Assembly: GCF_022965805.1 (NCBI RefSeq)
Contig: NC_133101.1
Span: forward strand, 49,122,342-49,186,341
Origin: Primulina eburnea
Lineage: Eukaryota > Streptophyta > Magnoliopsida > Lamiales > Gesneriaceae
Length of the DNA: 64,000 nucleotides
Direction of reading: 5' to 3'
The position numbers and the translations under genes are program-made. Each line of letters begins with the position of its first letter. The stretch's first letter is position 1. Shown piece after piece: positions 1 to 11,197 of this stretch. The notes beneath the pieces are model-generated. The model had not been told where the DNA came from. It did no database searches and saw only the letters and a list, made by a program, of their open reading frames with translations.

Positions 1-592
1 TAGTCAGCATCACATCTTGATGGATTTTCAGCCTCAATCCATCCAAGAAATGTCGTAACTTCTCCACATTATCATTGGCAAGCAAGGGCACGAAATGACA
101 GCTGCACAAACTCAACAACAATAAAGTCCCACTAGCGGAGACTCATAAACTCTCTCTTCAACCTCGACGAAGGTTGGTGGTGAAATATTTATCATAGAAT
201 ATCCTCTTGAAATCCTCCCAAGATAGAGTCGCTAGATTCACCCTCGCTCCGCTCCCTCCCACCATAAAGAAGCCTTTCAACAGATAGATGGTACAACGAA
301 CTCGGTCAGCGTATTCCATATCCATATATCTAAAGATCACCTCTAAAGATCTAATACATCCCTTATCCACGAGTGGATTAGTAGTGCCAGAAAAATCCAA
401 GGGATCCATCCTCCTAAATCGATCAAAGACAACTTCCGGTCGGACCCTCGCACAATTTACCACGTGCTGCTCTAATAAACGAGCCATACTGGTTAGTACA
501 CTGGCACTAGAATCCTGATTAGGTGATGACTATAGAATCTCCTCCTACTTCTTATCCTCATTATCACTACGAAGAACCCGTCTTGAATGCAT
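1..592 (-). pseudogene. Ty3/gypsy gag fragment (decayed)
   Basis: On the minus strand this stretch encodes the N-terminal and capsid-like part of a Ty3/gypsy Gag, the structural protein that packages element RNA. The best open frame lies at 487-158 and contains RRMDPLDFSGTTNPLVDKG and DFKRIFYDKYF, which parallel KRMDPPEFAGSTDPL and DFTDLFYDKYF in the plus-strand gag at 60549. A possible original start lies near 592, but stop codons separate it from the main frame, and the frame shifts again below 158. No protease or RT lies beside it within the window. It is the tail of a decayed element running off the left edge, cut on its right by the element that starts at 676. Similarity to the gag at 60549 is clear; the exact lineage is inferred. 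Confidence 0.8.
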
Positions 593-675
593 CTCTGTAC
601 AAATCGTCCATATCACGTAACCAACATGCATTTAACATCTTAAATGAAACATGCATCTAACCTCTATATCATGTA

Positions 676-1693
676 TGAAGGATCGAGTGTGCTAGGGCCT
701 TTGAAGGCATTTCGAACACTATATTCTCCAATGAGCTGCAATAGCTCGTGTTCTAAGAATGTTAACACCGATGAATTAAATCGAGTTTGGTTTAAAACCA
801 AGCGGAAGAAACTCAAAGTAATCCTTCGTGAAGAAGACTGTTATATTGGAAAACATTTTAACTCATGTAAACTGAATAACTGAAAAAAGGGTAGATTAGT
901 TTTTGCATTCATAAGTTCAGTTATGGTGAAAACTGAACTGACGGATACTCTAACTGATTCAAACAGTTTAAAAACAACAGTTAATCAGTTAAATACACAA
1001 GATGTGTTAATGGATGTTCGGAGACTTCAACTGCTTCCTACGTCACTCCCTTCTACCTCCACGGGTAGGGATCTACTAGAAGAATTTTATTTATACAACT
1101 ACTTATACAAACCCACTCAGCTAGGACTTACACTACAACCTAAACTGAACTCCAAGCTATGAGTGAAGGCAGCACCTTCCAGCCAACACTTCTTTAACGT
1201 CTATGTGTCAAAGACTATATACACAAGTTTAACGTCTTTGTGCAAGACTGTATTTGAGTTGTGGTGAAAGTGTTTATGTGTGCGAGAACTGAACAAATAT
1301 TTTCTCACACACTTAGGGAAATAAGCTTCTAATCTAAGCTGATATGACTGTGAAGAGTTTCCTCTGGGCTGATTGCTTCTGAAAGCTGATGTGCAATGTG
1401 CGTGCCTTTTCTTTTCTCTCGTATTTGCGTTGAAGCTTCTTGTTTCTCCACATTGAGTCTTCAATGATCTTCTCTTTATATAGGCGAGAAAACTGGACAA
1501 TCAGCTGGACTGCTCAATTGACGTAACAGTTAGACTGATTCAGTTTGTGCAATCAGTTGAGTCTTCAGTTTGCGATGTAAACAGCTCGTGACTGATTTTA
1601 GCTTCTGCACACTAAGGTGGATTATTAGTAACACAAAATATCAAGTTTTGTTAGCATAAAAACCAAGATTGAGAACTTGAAAAGTTCCAACAA
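676..1693 (-). repeat. LTR 1 (3' LTR) of the tandem element
   Basis: A 1018-bp LTR in minus orientation, bounded on the plus strand by TGAAGG at 676 and CCAACA at 1693. It lacks about 400 bp that are present in LTR 2 (3511-3910), with AACTG at both edges of the missing segment. A TATA-like box, CTATATAAAG, lies at 1483-1474 on the minus strand. The left flank (671-675) is not a PBS, so this is the outer, 3' LTR. The small open frame on its minus strand recurs in the other LTR copies only because the LTRs are copies. Confidence 0.85.
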
Positions 1694-1707
1694 TGTCCCC
1701 CTTTTTG
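1694..1707 (-). other. Polypurine tract
   Basis: On the minus strand AAAAAGGGGGACAT directly precedes LTR 1. This is the site where plus-strand DNA synthesis is primed. The same tract recurs at 4108-4121 before LTR 2. Confidence 0.8.
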
Positions 1708-2692
1708 ATGATCACAAGACTTGAGCAGTTAAGCACAATATATTCAGTTCAAGGGTTAGTACATTCAAACATTGTTAAAAACTTCCCCTCCAAAACTGAA
1801 TTGTAAACAAGAAAAAATTATAAGAAAACACTTTTCAGTTGATGAAAAGAAATATTCTTCTCCACAACTGAATTTTAAAAAGAGAGAAAAAAAAACGATT
1901 TTTTCAGTTTGAGAAAAAAAAAGCTCCAGTTCAGAGACTGAATAAAAACCCATATTTGAAAAATACTTATCTAATCATTCAATCAGAGGTTATAATCATT
2001 CAAACATAGTAGACAAGAAATCTGGAAATATCCATCTAGTCACAACGAAATAAAACTGAATAAACATGATGTTTATTTAAATAAATTTTCTTGTATTTAT
2101 ATTTGAGTACATAAAAGAAAATTTGCTACAACGATAGCATATTTCAAACAACATCAGATATCAGTTGGTTTGTGTGACAAAACTGGATATACCATCAGCT
2201 GGTTGTCTTGACTGCCTGAAATGCTGCATCGGTTGTGAGTTCAATTTGTTAGAGAAACAAGTTAAACTGCTTTGAACTTGACCTCTGTGCTTACTCAACT
2301 GGTCGAGCAGACTCTGACTAGACTCACGTGGAATTCAGCTGGTGATTAAATCGACCAACATCCCAACATAGATGAGTTTCGTCTGAAGAACAGTTGACTT
2401 GGTAGGCTTGCAACTGAAATCTTGTTCAGCGAGTAATTTAGCTGTGCATCTTTGCAGATGATTCTCAGTCCGCTGCAGGCTGATTAAAACCCCAAAGCTA
2501 ATAATCTAGAGAAGTGGCTACAAAGTTAGTTGTAGAACCAATCCTCTCAACTCTTTGCTAAAGAGCGATATATAAATATTTTCAAATAGTTTTGAAAATT
2601 GTATGAAATACTTTTAAATATCTTTTAACACTATTTTAAAGTATCAAATTTCAAAATACAGTTTTCTTCAAATGTTTTTCTTAGAACAACTA
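1694..2692 (-). other. Internal domain 1 (non-coding)
   Basis: About 1 kb of AT-rich sequence between the polypurine tract and the PBS. I see no gag, protease, RT or integrase motif in any frame. Short repeated patches of AACTGAATT next to A-rich runs occupy 1760-1950. It aligns by eye along its whole length with internal domain 2 (4108-5164), with small indels. Confidence 0.75.
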
Positions 2693-2704
2693 GCTCTGAT
2701 ACCA
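2693..2704 (-). other. Primer binding site (tRNA-iMet)
   Basis: On the minus strand TGGTATCAGAGC follows LTR 2 after a 2-nt gap. It is complementary to the 3' end of initiator tRNA-Met and primes minus-strand DNA synthesis. Confidence 0.9.
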
Positions 2705-2706
2705 AT

Positions 2707-4107
2707 TGAAGGATCGAGTGTGCTAGTGCCTTTGAAAGCATTTCAAACACTATATTCTCCAATGAGCTGCAATAGTTCTTGTATTAAGAATGTTAACAAA
2801 TTGAGTTTGGTTTAAAACCAAGCGCAAGAAACTCGAAGTAATCCTTCGTGAAGAAGACTGTTACATTAGAAAACATTTTAACTCATGTAAACTGAATAAC
2901 TGAAAAAGAGTAGATTAGTTTTGCATTCATCATTTCAGTTATGGTGATAACTGAACTGACGGATAATTTAACTGACCCAAACAGTTTGGAAAACAGCAGT
3001 TCATCAGTTAAATATACAAGATATGTTTATGGATGTTCAGAGACATCAACTGCTTCTACGTCACCCCTTCTACCTACACGGGTAGGATCCACTAGAAGAC
3101 TTTGATTTATACAACTATTTAACAAACCCACTCAGCTAGGACTTACACTACTGTCTAAACTGAATTCCTAGCTACGATTGAAGGCAACACCTTCCAACCA
3201 GCACTTATTTAACGTCTATGTGTCAAAGACTACATACACAAGTTTAACGTCTTTGTGCAAGACTGTATTTGAGTGATGGTGACAGTGTTTGTGTGTGTGA
3301 GAACTGAACAAATATGTTCTCACACACTGAGGGAAATAAGCTTCTAATCTAAGCTGATATGACAGTGAAGAGTTCCCTCTGGCCTGATTGCTTCTGAAAG
3401 CTGATGTGCAATGTACGTGCCCTTTCTTTTCTCTCGTATTTGCGTTGAATCTTCTTATTTCTCTATATTGAGTCTTCACCAATCTTCTCTTTATATAGGC
3501 GGGAAAACTGATCGTACAGTGAGACTAAATTATTGTATCCGTTGTATTTTGAATTCGTTTCTTAGATTATGTGTCTCGACTTTTTGAATAACCTTCTGAA
3601 ACGTTTGTCTTTAATGTTCTGATGCAACGTCCATTATTGTCCTTTAACTGGACAATTACTTTGTGCTTTATGTATAGCTGAAATCCACTAGAAGAGCTTG
3701 TCTTGATCTACAACTGAATGATTCTGTCTGCTGCTTCGAACTAGTCAACTGAACTGATCTTCAGTTGGGCTTGTGAAATCAGTTGACTCGTCAGTTGAAC
3801 TGATTTCACTCTCATTCAGTTTTACTGATCAGCTGGGTTTCTTTATCTGTTGAACACTCCTTCAGCTGGCCAGGATTCGGAGGTTCTCCTGCTGAACCAC
3901 CTATCAACTGGACAATCAGCTGAACTTCTCAATTGACGTAACAGTTAGAGTGATTCAATTTGTGCAATCAGTTGATTCTTCAATTTCCGATATAAAGAAC
4001 TCGTGATTGATTCTAGCTTCTGCACACTAAGTTAGATTATTAGTAACACAAAATAACAAGTTTTGTTAGCATCAAAATAAAGATTGCGAACTTGAAAAGT
4101 TCCAACA
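2707..4107 (-). repeat. LTR 2 (central, full-length) of the tandem element
   Basis: A 1401-bp LTR, the only complete copy of the three, bounded on the plus strand by TGAAGG and CCAACA. The TATA-like box CTATATAAAG lies at 3498-3489 on the minus strand. The U3 part (3700-4000) is dense in CAGTTG/CAACTG and AACTGA words, which contain the core bound by many plant MYB proteins. A polypurine tract lies on one side and a PBS on the other, so it is shared by both internal domains. Confidence 0.88.
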
Positions 4108-5164
4108 ATGTCCCCCTTTTTGATGATCACAAGAATTGAGCAGTTAAGCCCAATATATTCAGTTCAAGGGTTAGTACATTCAAACATTGTTAAAAACTCC
4201 CCCTCAAGAACTGAATTAAAGAAGTTTTGAAAACCATTTGGAGATGGAGGATAAAAGAAAAATCCCCTCCAAAACTGAATTGAAAAAAAAAACTATACGA
4301 AAGCACTTTTCATTTGACGAAAAGAAAAATTCTTCTCGACAACTGAATTTTAAAAAGAGAGAAAAAAAAAACGATTTTTTCAGTTTGAGAAAAAAAAACT
4401 TCCCCTCAGAGATTGAATAAAAACTCGTATTTGAAAAATACTTTTCTAATCATTCATTCAGAGGTTGTAATCATTCAAGCATCGTAGACAAGAAATCTGG
4501 AATATCCATTTAGTCACAACGAAACACAGCTGAATATACATGATATTTATTTTAATAAATTTCCTTGTATTTACATTTGAGTACGTACATGAAAACTTGC
4601 TACAACAATAGCATATTTTAAACAACATCAAATATCAGTCGGTTTATGTGACAGAACTGGATATACCATCAGCTGGTTGTCTTGACTGCTTGCAATGCTG
4701 CATGGTTGTGAGTTCAATTGGCTAGAGAAACAAGTTAAACTGCTTTGAACTTGACCTCTATGCTTACTCATGTGGTCGAGCAGACTCTGACTAGGCTCAC
4801 GTGGAATTCAGCTGGTGATTAAATCGACCAACATCCTACATAGATGAGTTTTTTCTGAAGAACAGCTGACCTGATAGGCTTGCAACTGAAATCTTGTTCA
4901 GCGAGTAATTTAGCTGTGCATCTTTGCTGATTATTTCCAGTCCGCTGCAGGCTAATTAAAACCCCAAAGCTAATAATCTAGAGAAATTGCTACAACGTTA
5001 GTTGCAGAACAAATACTCTCAACTCTTTGCTAAAGAGCGATATATAAATATTTTCAAATAGTTTTGAAAATTGTGTGAAATAATTTTAAATAGCTGTTAA
5101 CACTATTTTAAAGTAACAAATTTTAAACCACAGTTTTCTTCAAATGGTCTTCTTAGAAAAACTA
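4108..5164 (-). other. Internal domain 2 (non-coding), with polypurine tract at 4108-4121
   Basis: About 1.05 kb, collinear with internal domain 1 and equally without coding capacity. The AACTGAATT/A-rich patch near 4210-4420 is slightly longer here. The short plus-strand frame across it is a lysine-rich product of that low-complexity patch and not a gene. Confidence 0.75.
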
Positions 5165-5176
5165 GCTCTGATACAA
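5165..5176 (-). other. Degenerate primer binding site
   Basis: The plus strand reads GCTCTGATACAA where the intact copy at 2693 has GCTCTGATACCA, a one-base change in the tRNA-iMet PBS. Confidence 0.7.
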
Positions 5177-5178
5177 AT

Positions 5179-6170
5179 TTAAGAATTGAGTGTGTTACTG
5201 CCTTTGAAGGCATTTCGAACACTATGTTCTTCAATGAGCTGCAATAGCTCGTGTTCTATGAATGTTAACACCGATGAATTAAATCGAGTTTGGTTTAAAA
5301 CCAAGCAGAAGAAACTCGAAGTAATCCTTCGTAAAAAAGACTTATATTAGAAAATATTTTAACTCATGTAAACTGAATAACTGAATAACAGTATATTAGT
5401 TTTTGCATTCATCAGTTCAGCTATGGTGACAACTTAAGTGACAGATACTCTAACTGATCCAAACCGTTTAAAAACAACAGTTAATCAGTTAAATACACAA
5501 GATGTGTTTATGGATGTTCGGATACTTCAACTGCTCCTACGTCACCTCTTCTACCTCCACGGGTTGGATCCACTAGAAGATTTTGATTTATACAACTACT
5601 TGTACTAACCCACTCAGCTAGGACTTACACTACTGCCTAAACTGAACAACTAGATACGACTGAAGGCAGCACCTTCCAGCCAACACTTATTTAACGTCTA
5701 TATGTCAAAGACTACATACACAAGACTGCATTTGAGTGGTGGTGAGAGTGTTTGTGTATGTGAGAACTGAACAAATATGTTCTCATAGACTGAGAAAATA
5801 AGCTTATAATCTAAGCTGATATGACTGTGAAAAGTTCTCTCTGGGCTGATTGCTTCTGGAAGCTGATGTGCAATGTGTGTGCCCTTTCTTTTCTCTCGTA
5901 TTTGCATTGAAGGTTCTTGTTTCTCTATATTAAGTCTTCACTGATCTTCTCTTTATATAGACAGGGAAAATGATCGTACAATGAGACTCAATTATTGTAT
6001 ACGTTGCATTTTGAATTTGTTTCTTGGACTATGTGTCTCGACTTTTCGACATGCCATTCTAAAGCGTTTGTCTTTAATGTTTTGATGCAACGTCCATTAT
6101 TATCCTTTGACTGGACAATTACTTCGTACCTTTGTGTATAGCTGGAATCCACTAGAAAGAGCTTGTCTTG
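5179..6170 (-). repeat. LTR 3 (5' LTR, truncated) of the tandem element
   Basis: It matches LTR 2 from its first bases (degraded to TTAAGAATTGAG) to about position 3710 of LTR 2 and then stops at 6170, where a gypsy LTR beginning TGATAAACAT has inserted. The TATA-like box is at 5960-5951 on the minus strand. It looks more diverged than LTRs 1 and 2. The missing outer part was not found elsewhere in the window. Confidence 0.8.
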
Positions 6171-6955
6171 TGATAAACATAAAAATTGTATATTAATTAA
6201 ATGTTTTATAATATAAATTTATACTTTTTTTTATTAAATATTTAAATATTATATGTTTTGTAATAAATTGTATAAAACATAAGTTGTTGTATAATTATAA
6301 GTTTTTACTATTTTTACAGGTTCGATAAAACATGAATAACCTTGGCGTTGCAAATGAGATTAAGATGATTCTTGGACCTGTAAAAAGTTGTTGTTAATAT
6401 CTACAATATTGGTGGCAAGCATGAGATAAAAATCTTCTCACAAGTGGGATCAAATTAAGCAACAAATAAAGTTAACAAAGAAGTGGTAGTTTTACTATGC
6501 TATAGCATTTTGACCATATATATCAAATTACTTGGTCAAATGGATAAAAAAAATATCACAATTCAAACAACTCAATTATCTACATGTTTTGTTTTATATG
6601 AAAAAGAAACTTCGGATGGGAAGATTTTCAAAAGTGATATGTATTAAAATATAATTTTTTGGAACACCAATGAAGACTTATGTGTAAAAAAATAATATTT
6701 TATTTGTGGTTGTCTCCCCAAATTTGGCTATAAATAGGGGTGCATTGTAATGTATTGAGATATCCCTCATTTTATGAACAAACCTTTGAGTTCATAATAT
6801 TTTTCTCTTTGTTTTTCTTTTATTTCTTCATTTAAATTTAATTAGCTTGTTAATTTCATATTCAAAGTTTTATATCTTGAATAATAAGTAGCTAACTTCC
6901 CAAAGTTGAGATGAAAAGGTGAAACTCTTGGCATGATAATAAGGTTATTAAAAAG
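6171..6955 (+). repeat. 5' LTR of the Athila/Tat-type element, left part
   Basis: The first 785 bp of the LTR, starting TGATAAACAT, strongly AT-rich and without ORFs. It is interrupted at 6955/6956 by the copia element and resumes at 19695. A plausible TATA-like segment, GGCTATAAATAGGGG, lies near 6727-6741, followed by pyrimidine-rich sequence as expected for the U3/R boundary. Confidence 0.75.
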
Positions 6956-7961
6956 TGTTAGACATGAATTTTATTGTGGCGATGTTAACTAAAACCAGCA
7001 GACCAGAACAGTAGACTCACTTATCAGAAGCTATTGGTCTGGTAAAACTAAAGCAGTAGAAAGGATAGAAATACAGAACCAGTAGAAGACGTTGCCTAAC
7101 GTCACCACTTTAATTGTTACCGTTAAAGTTCCTAGTACTAGTATTAATTGCAAGCATTAAATACTATACGGAGTCATTTAATGCACTTTACCCAATTAAG
7201 TATAAAACAAGACTGATTGTTTTATAGCTTTTCTGCAGGAACCTCTTTTGGTAATAAAGCTGATTTTATCAGTTATCTGGAAACATCCTCTGATTGTGAA
7301 CGTTGAACTCAGTCGATTATATATAAATGGATCAAATCCTTAGACGACAACACTTCGCTCAACATCATTTTTCAAGGATCAAAGCTATTTTCACTGATAA
7401 GACAATCTCGAAATTCCTTGAGTACTTAGAGTTCAACACAAAGAAAAGTAGCACACGCTTCATAGCTAATATCTGATCTTTTGAAGATCATCTTGTGCTA
7501 CTGATTCTCACACTCTTCACAATCTTCACATCACTTATACTTTATCAGGAAGAGTTTGTAATCTGAAAAGAGTCTTTTCAGAACTTTGTGTATAACATTA
7601 TTTGTGAGTTGAGTAACTAAGAGTTTCAGTAGGCTGAGGTGTAAGTCCTTCTGAAGTGGGTGTGTACAAGAGTTGTACTGTAATTTCCAAAGTCTTTTAG
7701 TTATACCTTCTGGAAACAGAAGAAGGGGAGACGTAGAAGATTTTATCTTCGAACTTCCATAAACAACTGCTGCCTACTATTTTTATTGTCTTTCAATTAC
7801 CTCATCAGATTGTTTCTGCACGTTCTATTGTAATCTAGGTGAAGGTATACGTACAAGATAAACTACTATCTCTAACAGGATTTTAGTACCTCATCAGAAG
7901 AGAAAGAAAAACGAGTAGAGTTTATTCACCCTCCCTCTAAACTCAACTTCGATTCTCAACA
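6956..7961 (+). repeat. 5' LTR of the Sirevirus-like element
   Basis: 1006 bp from TGTTAGACAT to CTCAACA, matching 18685-19689. A TATA-like box (TATATATAAATGG) at 7318-7330 marks a probable U3/R boundary. Confidence 0.9.
7318..7330 (+). promoter_or_regulatory. Probable TATA box of the Sirevirus-like LTR
   Basis: TATATATAAATGG, about 360 bp into the LTR, the kind of position expected for the LTR RNA polymerase II promoter. The equivalent in the 3' LTR has one changed base (TATATATACATGG). Confidence 0.5.
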
Positions 7962-7963
7962 AT

Positions 7964-7975
7964 TGGTATCAGAGC
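7964..7975 (+). other. Primer binding site (tRNA-iMet)
   Basis: TGGTATCAGAGC, 2 nt after the 5' LTR, complementary to the 3' end of initiator tRNA-Met. Confidence 0.92.
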
Positions 7976-8007
7976 AGGTTATTCTTGTTCGTGAATATCT
8001 ACAACAG

Positions 8008-9752
8008 ATGGAACACTTTAGCAAGATCCCTATGTTCTCTAAGGAATATTTTGATGATTGGAAGATTAGAATGCAAGCTCATCTTGCAGCACAAGATGAT
8101 GACATGTGGTATGTCATCACAGATGGTCCATTGAAAATTTTAAAGCCTAACACAGCTGTTGCTGTTACTGAGGGTGCAACGCAGATGGTTGAAAAATCAA
8201 GAAGTGAACGGACCAGTGAAGATAAGAAGAAGGCCAATCTTGATAATGTTGCAAAGGATATATTGTATAAAACTCTCGACAAGAACACTTTTAGCAAGAT
8301 CAAAATGTGTTCTATTGCAAAAGATATTTGGGAAAAGCTCATTCAAATATGTGAAGGAAATGAGCAGACGAAATAAAACAAAATATCTGTAGCAATGCAG
8401 AAGTTCGAAAATCTAAAAATGAGAGCTGGTGAAACTCTAAACGAGTTCGTTGAAAGATTCAGTAGCCTGGTAAATGAGCTAACAGCTCTGGGTAAAGAGC
8501 ATAGCAACAGAGAAATAGCCCTCAAGGTGATAAGAGCCTTACCCAGAGAATGAGATGTTAAAACAATGGCTATGAGAGTGTCCAAAGACTTGAACAAATT
8601 GGAACTGCACGACTTATTTGCATATCTGAAAGATTACGAGTTCGAATTGGAAGTAAGAAGTGGAGAAGAGCCTTCAAGTCTACCTACCAAGGCTCTTGCT
8701 GCTACTGGTACTGCTTTTACTGCTACTGCCACTACCTCTTCTACTGCTGCTGCAGTTATACGTCAAGCACTACCATCATTGACAATACATTGGAGAAGAC
8801 TGCTGAACAAATCAGTAGTGATGCTATGTCCTTATTTGTAAAGAAATTCTCCAGGTTCATGAAGAAGAACCATCGAACTTATCAGGGTCCCAATCGTAAC
8901 TTCAAGAAAGATTCACCATCTGGCGATATGGGATGCTTTAACTGTGGAAAGATAGGTCACTTCATTGCTGATTGTCCTAAACCAAAGAAGGATGACCAGA
9001 AGAGAAAGGATCACAAGAGGAATGACAAAAAGTCCAGAAGAGATCGAAAAGCAATGATTTCTGAAGAAAGCAAATCCAAATGGGCGGACTCTAGTTCTGA
9101 GTCATCTGATTCAGAAAGTCATTCCAGTGATAGTGATGCTGAAGAAGTCAAATGTCTCATGGCAGACAATGATTTAACCTCAACATTTGGAGAGGTATTT
9201 GATTTTGACTCTAACGAATTTACACGAACTGATTTGATTAATGCACTATATGACATGGTAGAAGAGTATTCTAGACTTTCTCAATCATTTGAAGAAGTTA
9301 AGATCGAAAATCAGAACTTAAAGAATCAGAACAGTAAGTTAACTTGCTTGCAAGTAGACAGCTGCAATGATTTACAAGTTAAGATGAGTAAATTAATAAC
9401 TGAGAATGAAAGAGCCAAAGCAGATTACCAGAAGGTGCTTTCTGAAAACCAGAAGTTGTCACTACTGGTAAATGCTTGGAACAAGTCTTCTGTTTCACTG
9501 GAAAAGATGCAAGAATTACAAAAACAGTCAGGAGATAGGAGTGGTCTCGGTTTTTGTAATAATGAAGGCACTTCTGAAACGAATACTAAACCAACACTGG
9601 ATATGTGCAAAGGGAAATATATTCACTTTGTGAAATCCAGCGTGGTACAGAAACCAAAAATACCTATTGCTTCAGTTGAAAGGAATGTAAATCAGATGAA
9701 AAGAAGAATGCACTATGGTCTGGGTTACGTTAAACCTAAGGAAAAAGTTTAA
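8008..9752 (+). pseudogene. Copia Gag (UBN2-type, long coiled-coil C terminus), broken
   Basis: Gag forms the particle that carries element RNA. I take the start at ATG 8008 (MEHFSKIPMFSKEYFDDWK) because the longer frame upstream runs through the PBS. The first block (to 8376) is a UBN2-type Gag N-terminal domain ended by TAA at 8374. The next block holds the typical ETLNEFVERFSSLVNELTAL, a TGA in place of an expected Trp codon near 8550, and a frameshift near 8760-8800. The last frame (8790-9752) has a CCHC zinc knuckle (CX2CX4HX4C, 8934-8975), a Ser/Asp-rich stretch and a probable coiled coil rich in Glu, Lys, Asn and Leu (9270-9480). The long C terminus fits Sirevirus Gag. It is not functional as it stands. 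Confidence 0.85.
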
Positions 9753-11197
9753 CAGAGTTCTAGATTCAGAAAAGAATTCAACTCTGGAAGACAACATCCT
9801 ATGAAGGTTAAAAATTATCAGTACTACAACTCTAAACCTGTTCAGAAGAGATACAGACTGGAAAACAGAAACAGAAGGGACGAACAACACTTTTATATGC
9901 ATACTGTTAGAAATAACAGACCTTCTGTTGCACACACATCTTTGGATACCCGAAGTACAAGGTCACCAAAAATTGTACAAATGTGGGTCCCCAAAGGACT
10001 GATAAGGCTTGGACCCAAATAGATTTGGGTACCAGATACTAAAATTTGTGTTTGCAGGAACAACAGAAGAAAGCAGAAGTCAGTAACTCTACATGGTATC
10101 TGGACAGTGGATGTTCCAGACACATGACTGGACAGAAAAACCTACTTTCCGAAATAGTGAGTTGCACTGGACCAAAGATAAATTTTGGAGACAACTCAAA
10201 AGGTAAAACCATGGGTAAAGGTAAGATTATCCATGGTAACATAACTATTAATGATGTGTTATTAGTTGACAATCTTTGTTACAATCTAATCAGCATTAGT
10301 CAACTATGTGATAATGGTTATTCTGTAGCGTTTCAGAAGCATTCATGTATAGTTAGAGATTCTGCTGAAACTACTGTGTTAACTGGAAAGAGACAAGGCA
10401 ACACTTACAGAGTATCTTGGAACTCAAATCATGTCAATACTCCTACATGCTTAGTTGCTTCTCTTAGCAATAAACACTGGCTATGGCACAAGAAACTGAA
10501 TCATCTGAATTTCAAGTCAATCAATTATCTCAAGAAGCAGAATATAGTTTTTGGATTACCTGATATTAATTTTGTTAAAAATCATGTTTGTTCTGCTTGT
10601 CAGCTTGGGAAACAGATAAGATCCAGTTTCAAGAACAAAGATAGAAAATCAACTTCAAGATGTCTGGAACTACTGCATATGGATTTATTTGGTCCAATCC
10701 CTATCATGAGCTTAGGGGGAATGAAATATACTCTTGTTGTTATTGATGATTTTTCTAGATTCACTTAGGTAATATTTCTCGCAGGAAAAGATCAAACCAG
10801 TAGCCTCCTGATCAAGCTTCTGAAAAGGATTCAAAATGAAAAATCTACTTCCATCATTAAAATCAGAAGTGATCGGGGTACTGAGTTCACTAACAAGTAT
10901 CTTGAGTTATATTTGAATGAACAGGGGATTCATCATGAATATTCAGCTGCCAGAACACCTCAACAAAACGAAGTAGCTGAGAGGAGAAATAGAACTCTAA
11001 AAGAAGCAACTAGAACAATGCTAGCAGATGCAGAAATCTCTCAGCGCTTCTGGGCTGAAGCAATCAATACTGCTTGCTACACGCAAAACAGATCTATGGT
11101 CAACAAAAGGCACAATCAGACCCCTTATGAATATGGAAAGGGAAAAAGCCTAACGTATCTTATTTTCATGTGTTTGGTTGCAAATTTTTTGTACTAA
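9753..11197 (+). pseudogene. Copia protease and integrase, broken
   Basis: After Gag the polyprotein continues in pieces. A linker ends at an in-frame TAG (10020-10022). The aspartic protease follows, with the copia-type DSGCSRHMTG motif near 10103-10132, then a pre-integrase zinc region (HKKLNHLNF ... CSACQLGK) and the integrase core start (LLHMDLFGPIPIMSLGG). A TAG at 10766 replaces an expected Trp in FSRFT(W). The core resumes in another frame, with ARTPQQNEVAERRNRTLKEA carrying the catalytic Glu (10913-11197), and a frameshift then leads into the RT frame. The protease would cut the polyprotein and the integrase would insert the cDNA. The breaks make this copy inactive in both. Confidence 0.85.

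Larger units (their letters stand above)
676..6170 (-). mobile_element. Non-autonomous LTR element with three LTRs and two internal domains
   Basis: Read on the minus strand, the order is truncated 5' LTR (6170-5179), degenerate PBS, 1-kb internal domain, polypurine tract, complete LTR (4107-2707), PBS, 1-kb internal domain, polypurine tract, 3' LTR (1693-676). LTRs start TGTTGGAAC and the intact ones end CTTCA. Neither internal domain encodes a recognisable gag or pol protein, so the element depends on enzymes made elsewhere. TG..CA ends, an initiator tRNA-Met PBS and LTR style suggest Ty1/copia, but no protein confirms this. Three LTRs around two internal regions is the expected product of unequal recombination between LTRs. 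The right end is cut by the gypsy element starting at 6171. I cannot exclude that a fuller autonomous relative has internal sequence absent here. Confidence 0.85.

Noticed and set aside
1201..1500. Minus-strand ORF recurring three times (1201-1500, 3216-3482, 5698-5907)
   Set aside because: The recurrence is due to LTR copies. Reading length falls from 99 to 69 codons and the frame is not preserved as a protein would be.
4238..4420. Lys-rich 60-aa ORF
   Set aside because: Product of an A-rich low-complexity patch in a non-coding internal domain; the sister domain at 1760-1950 does not keep the frame.
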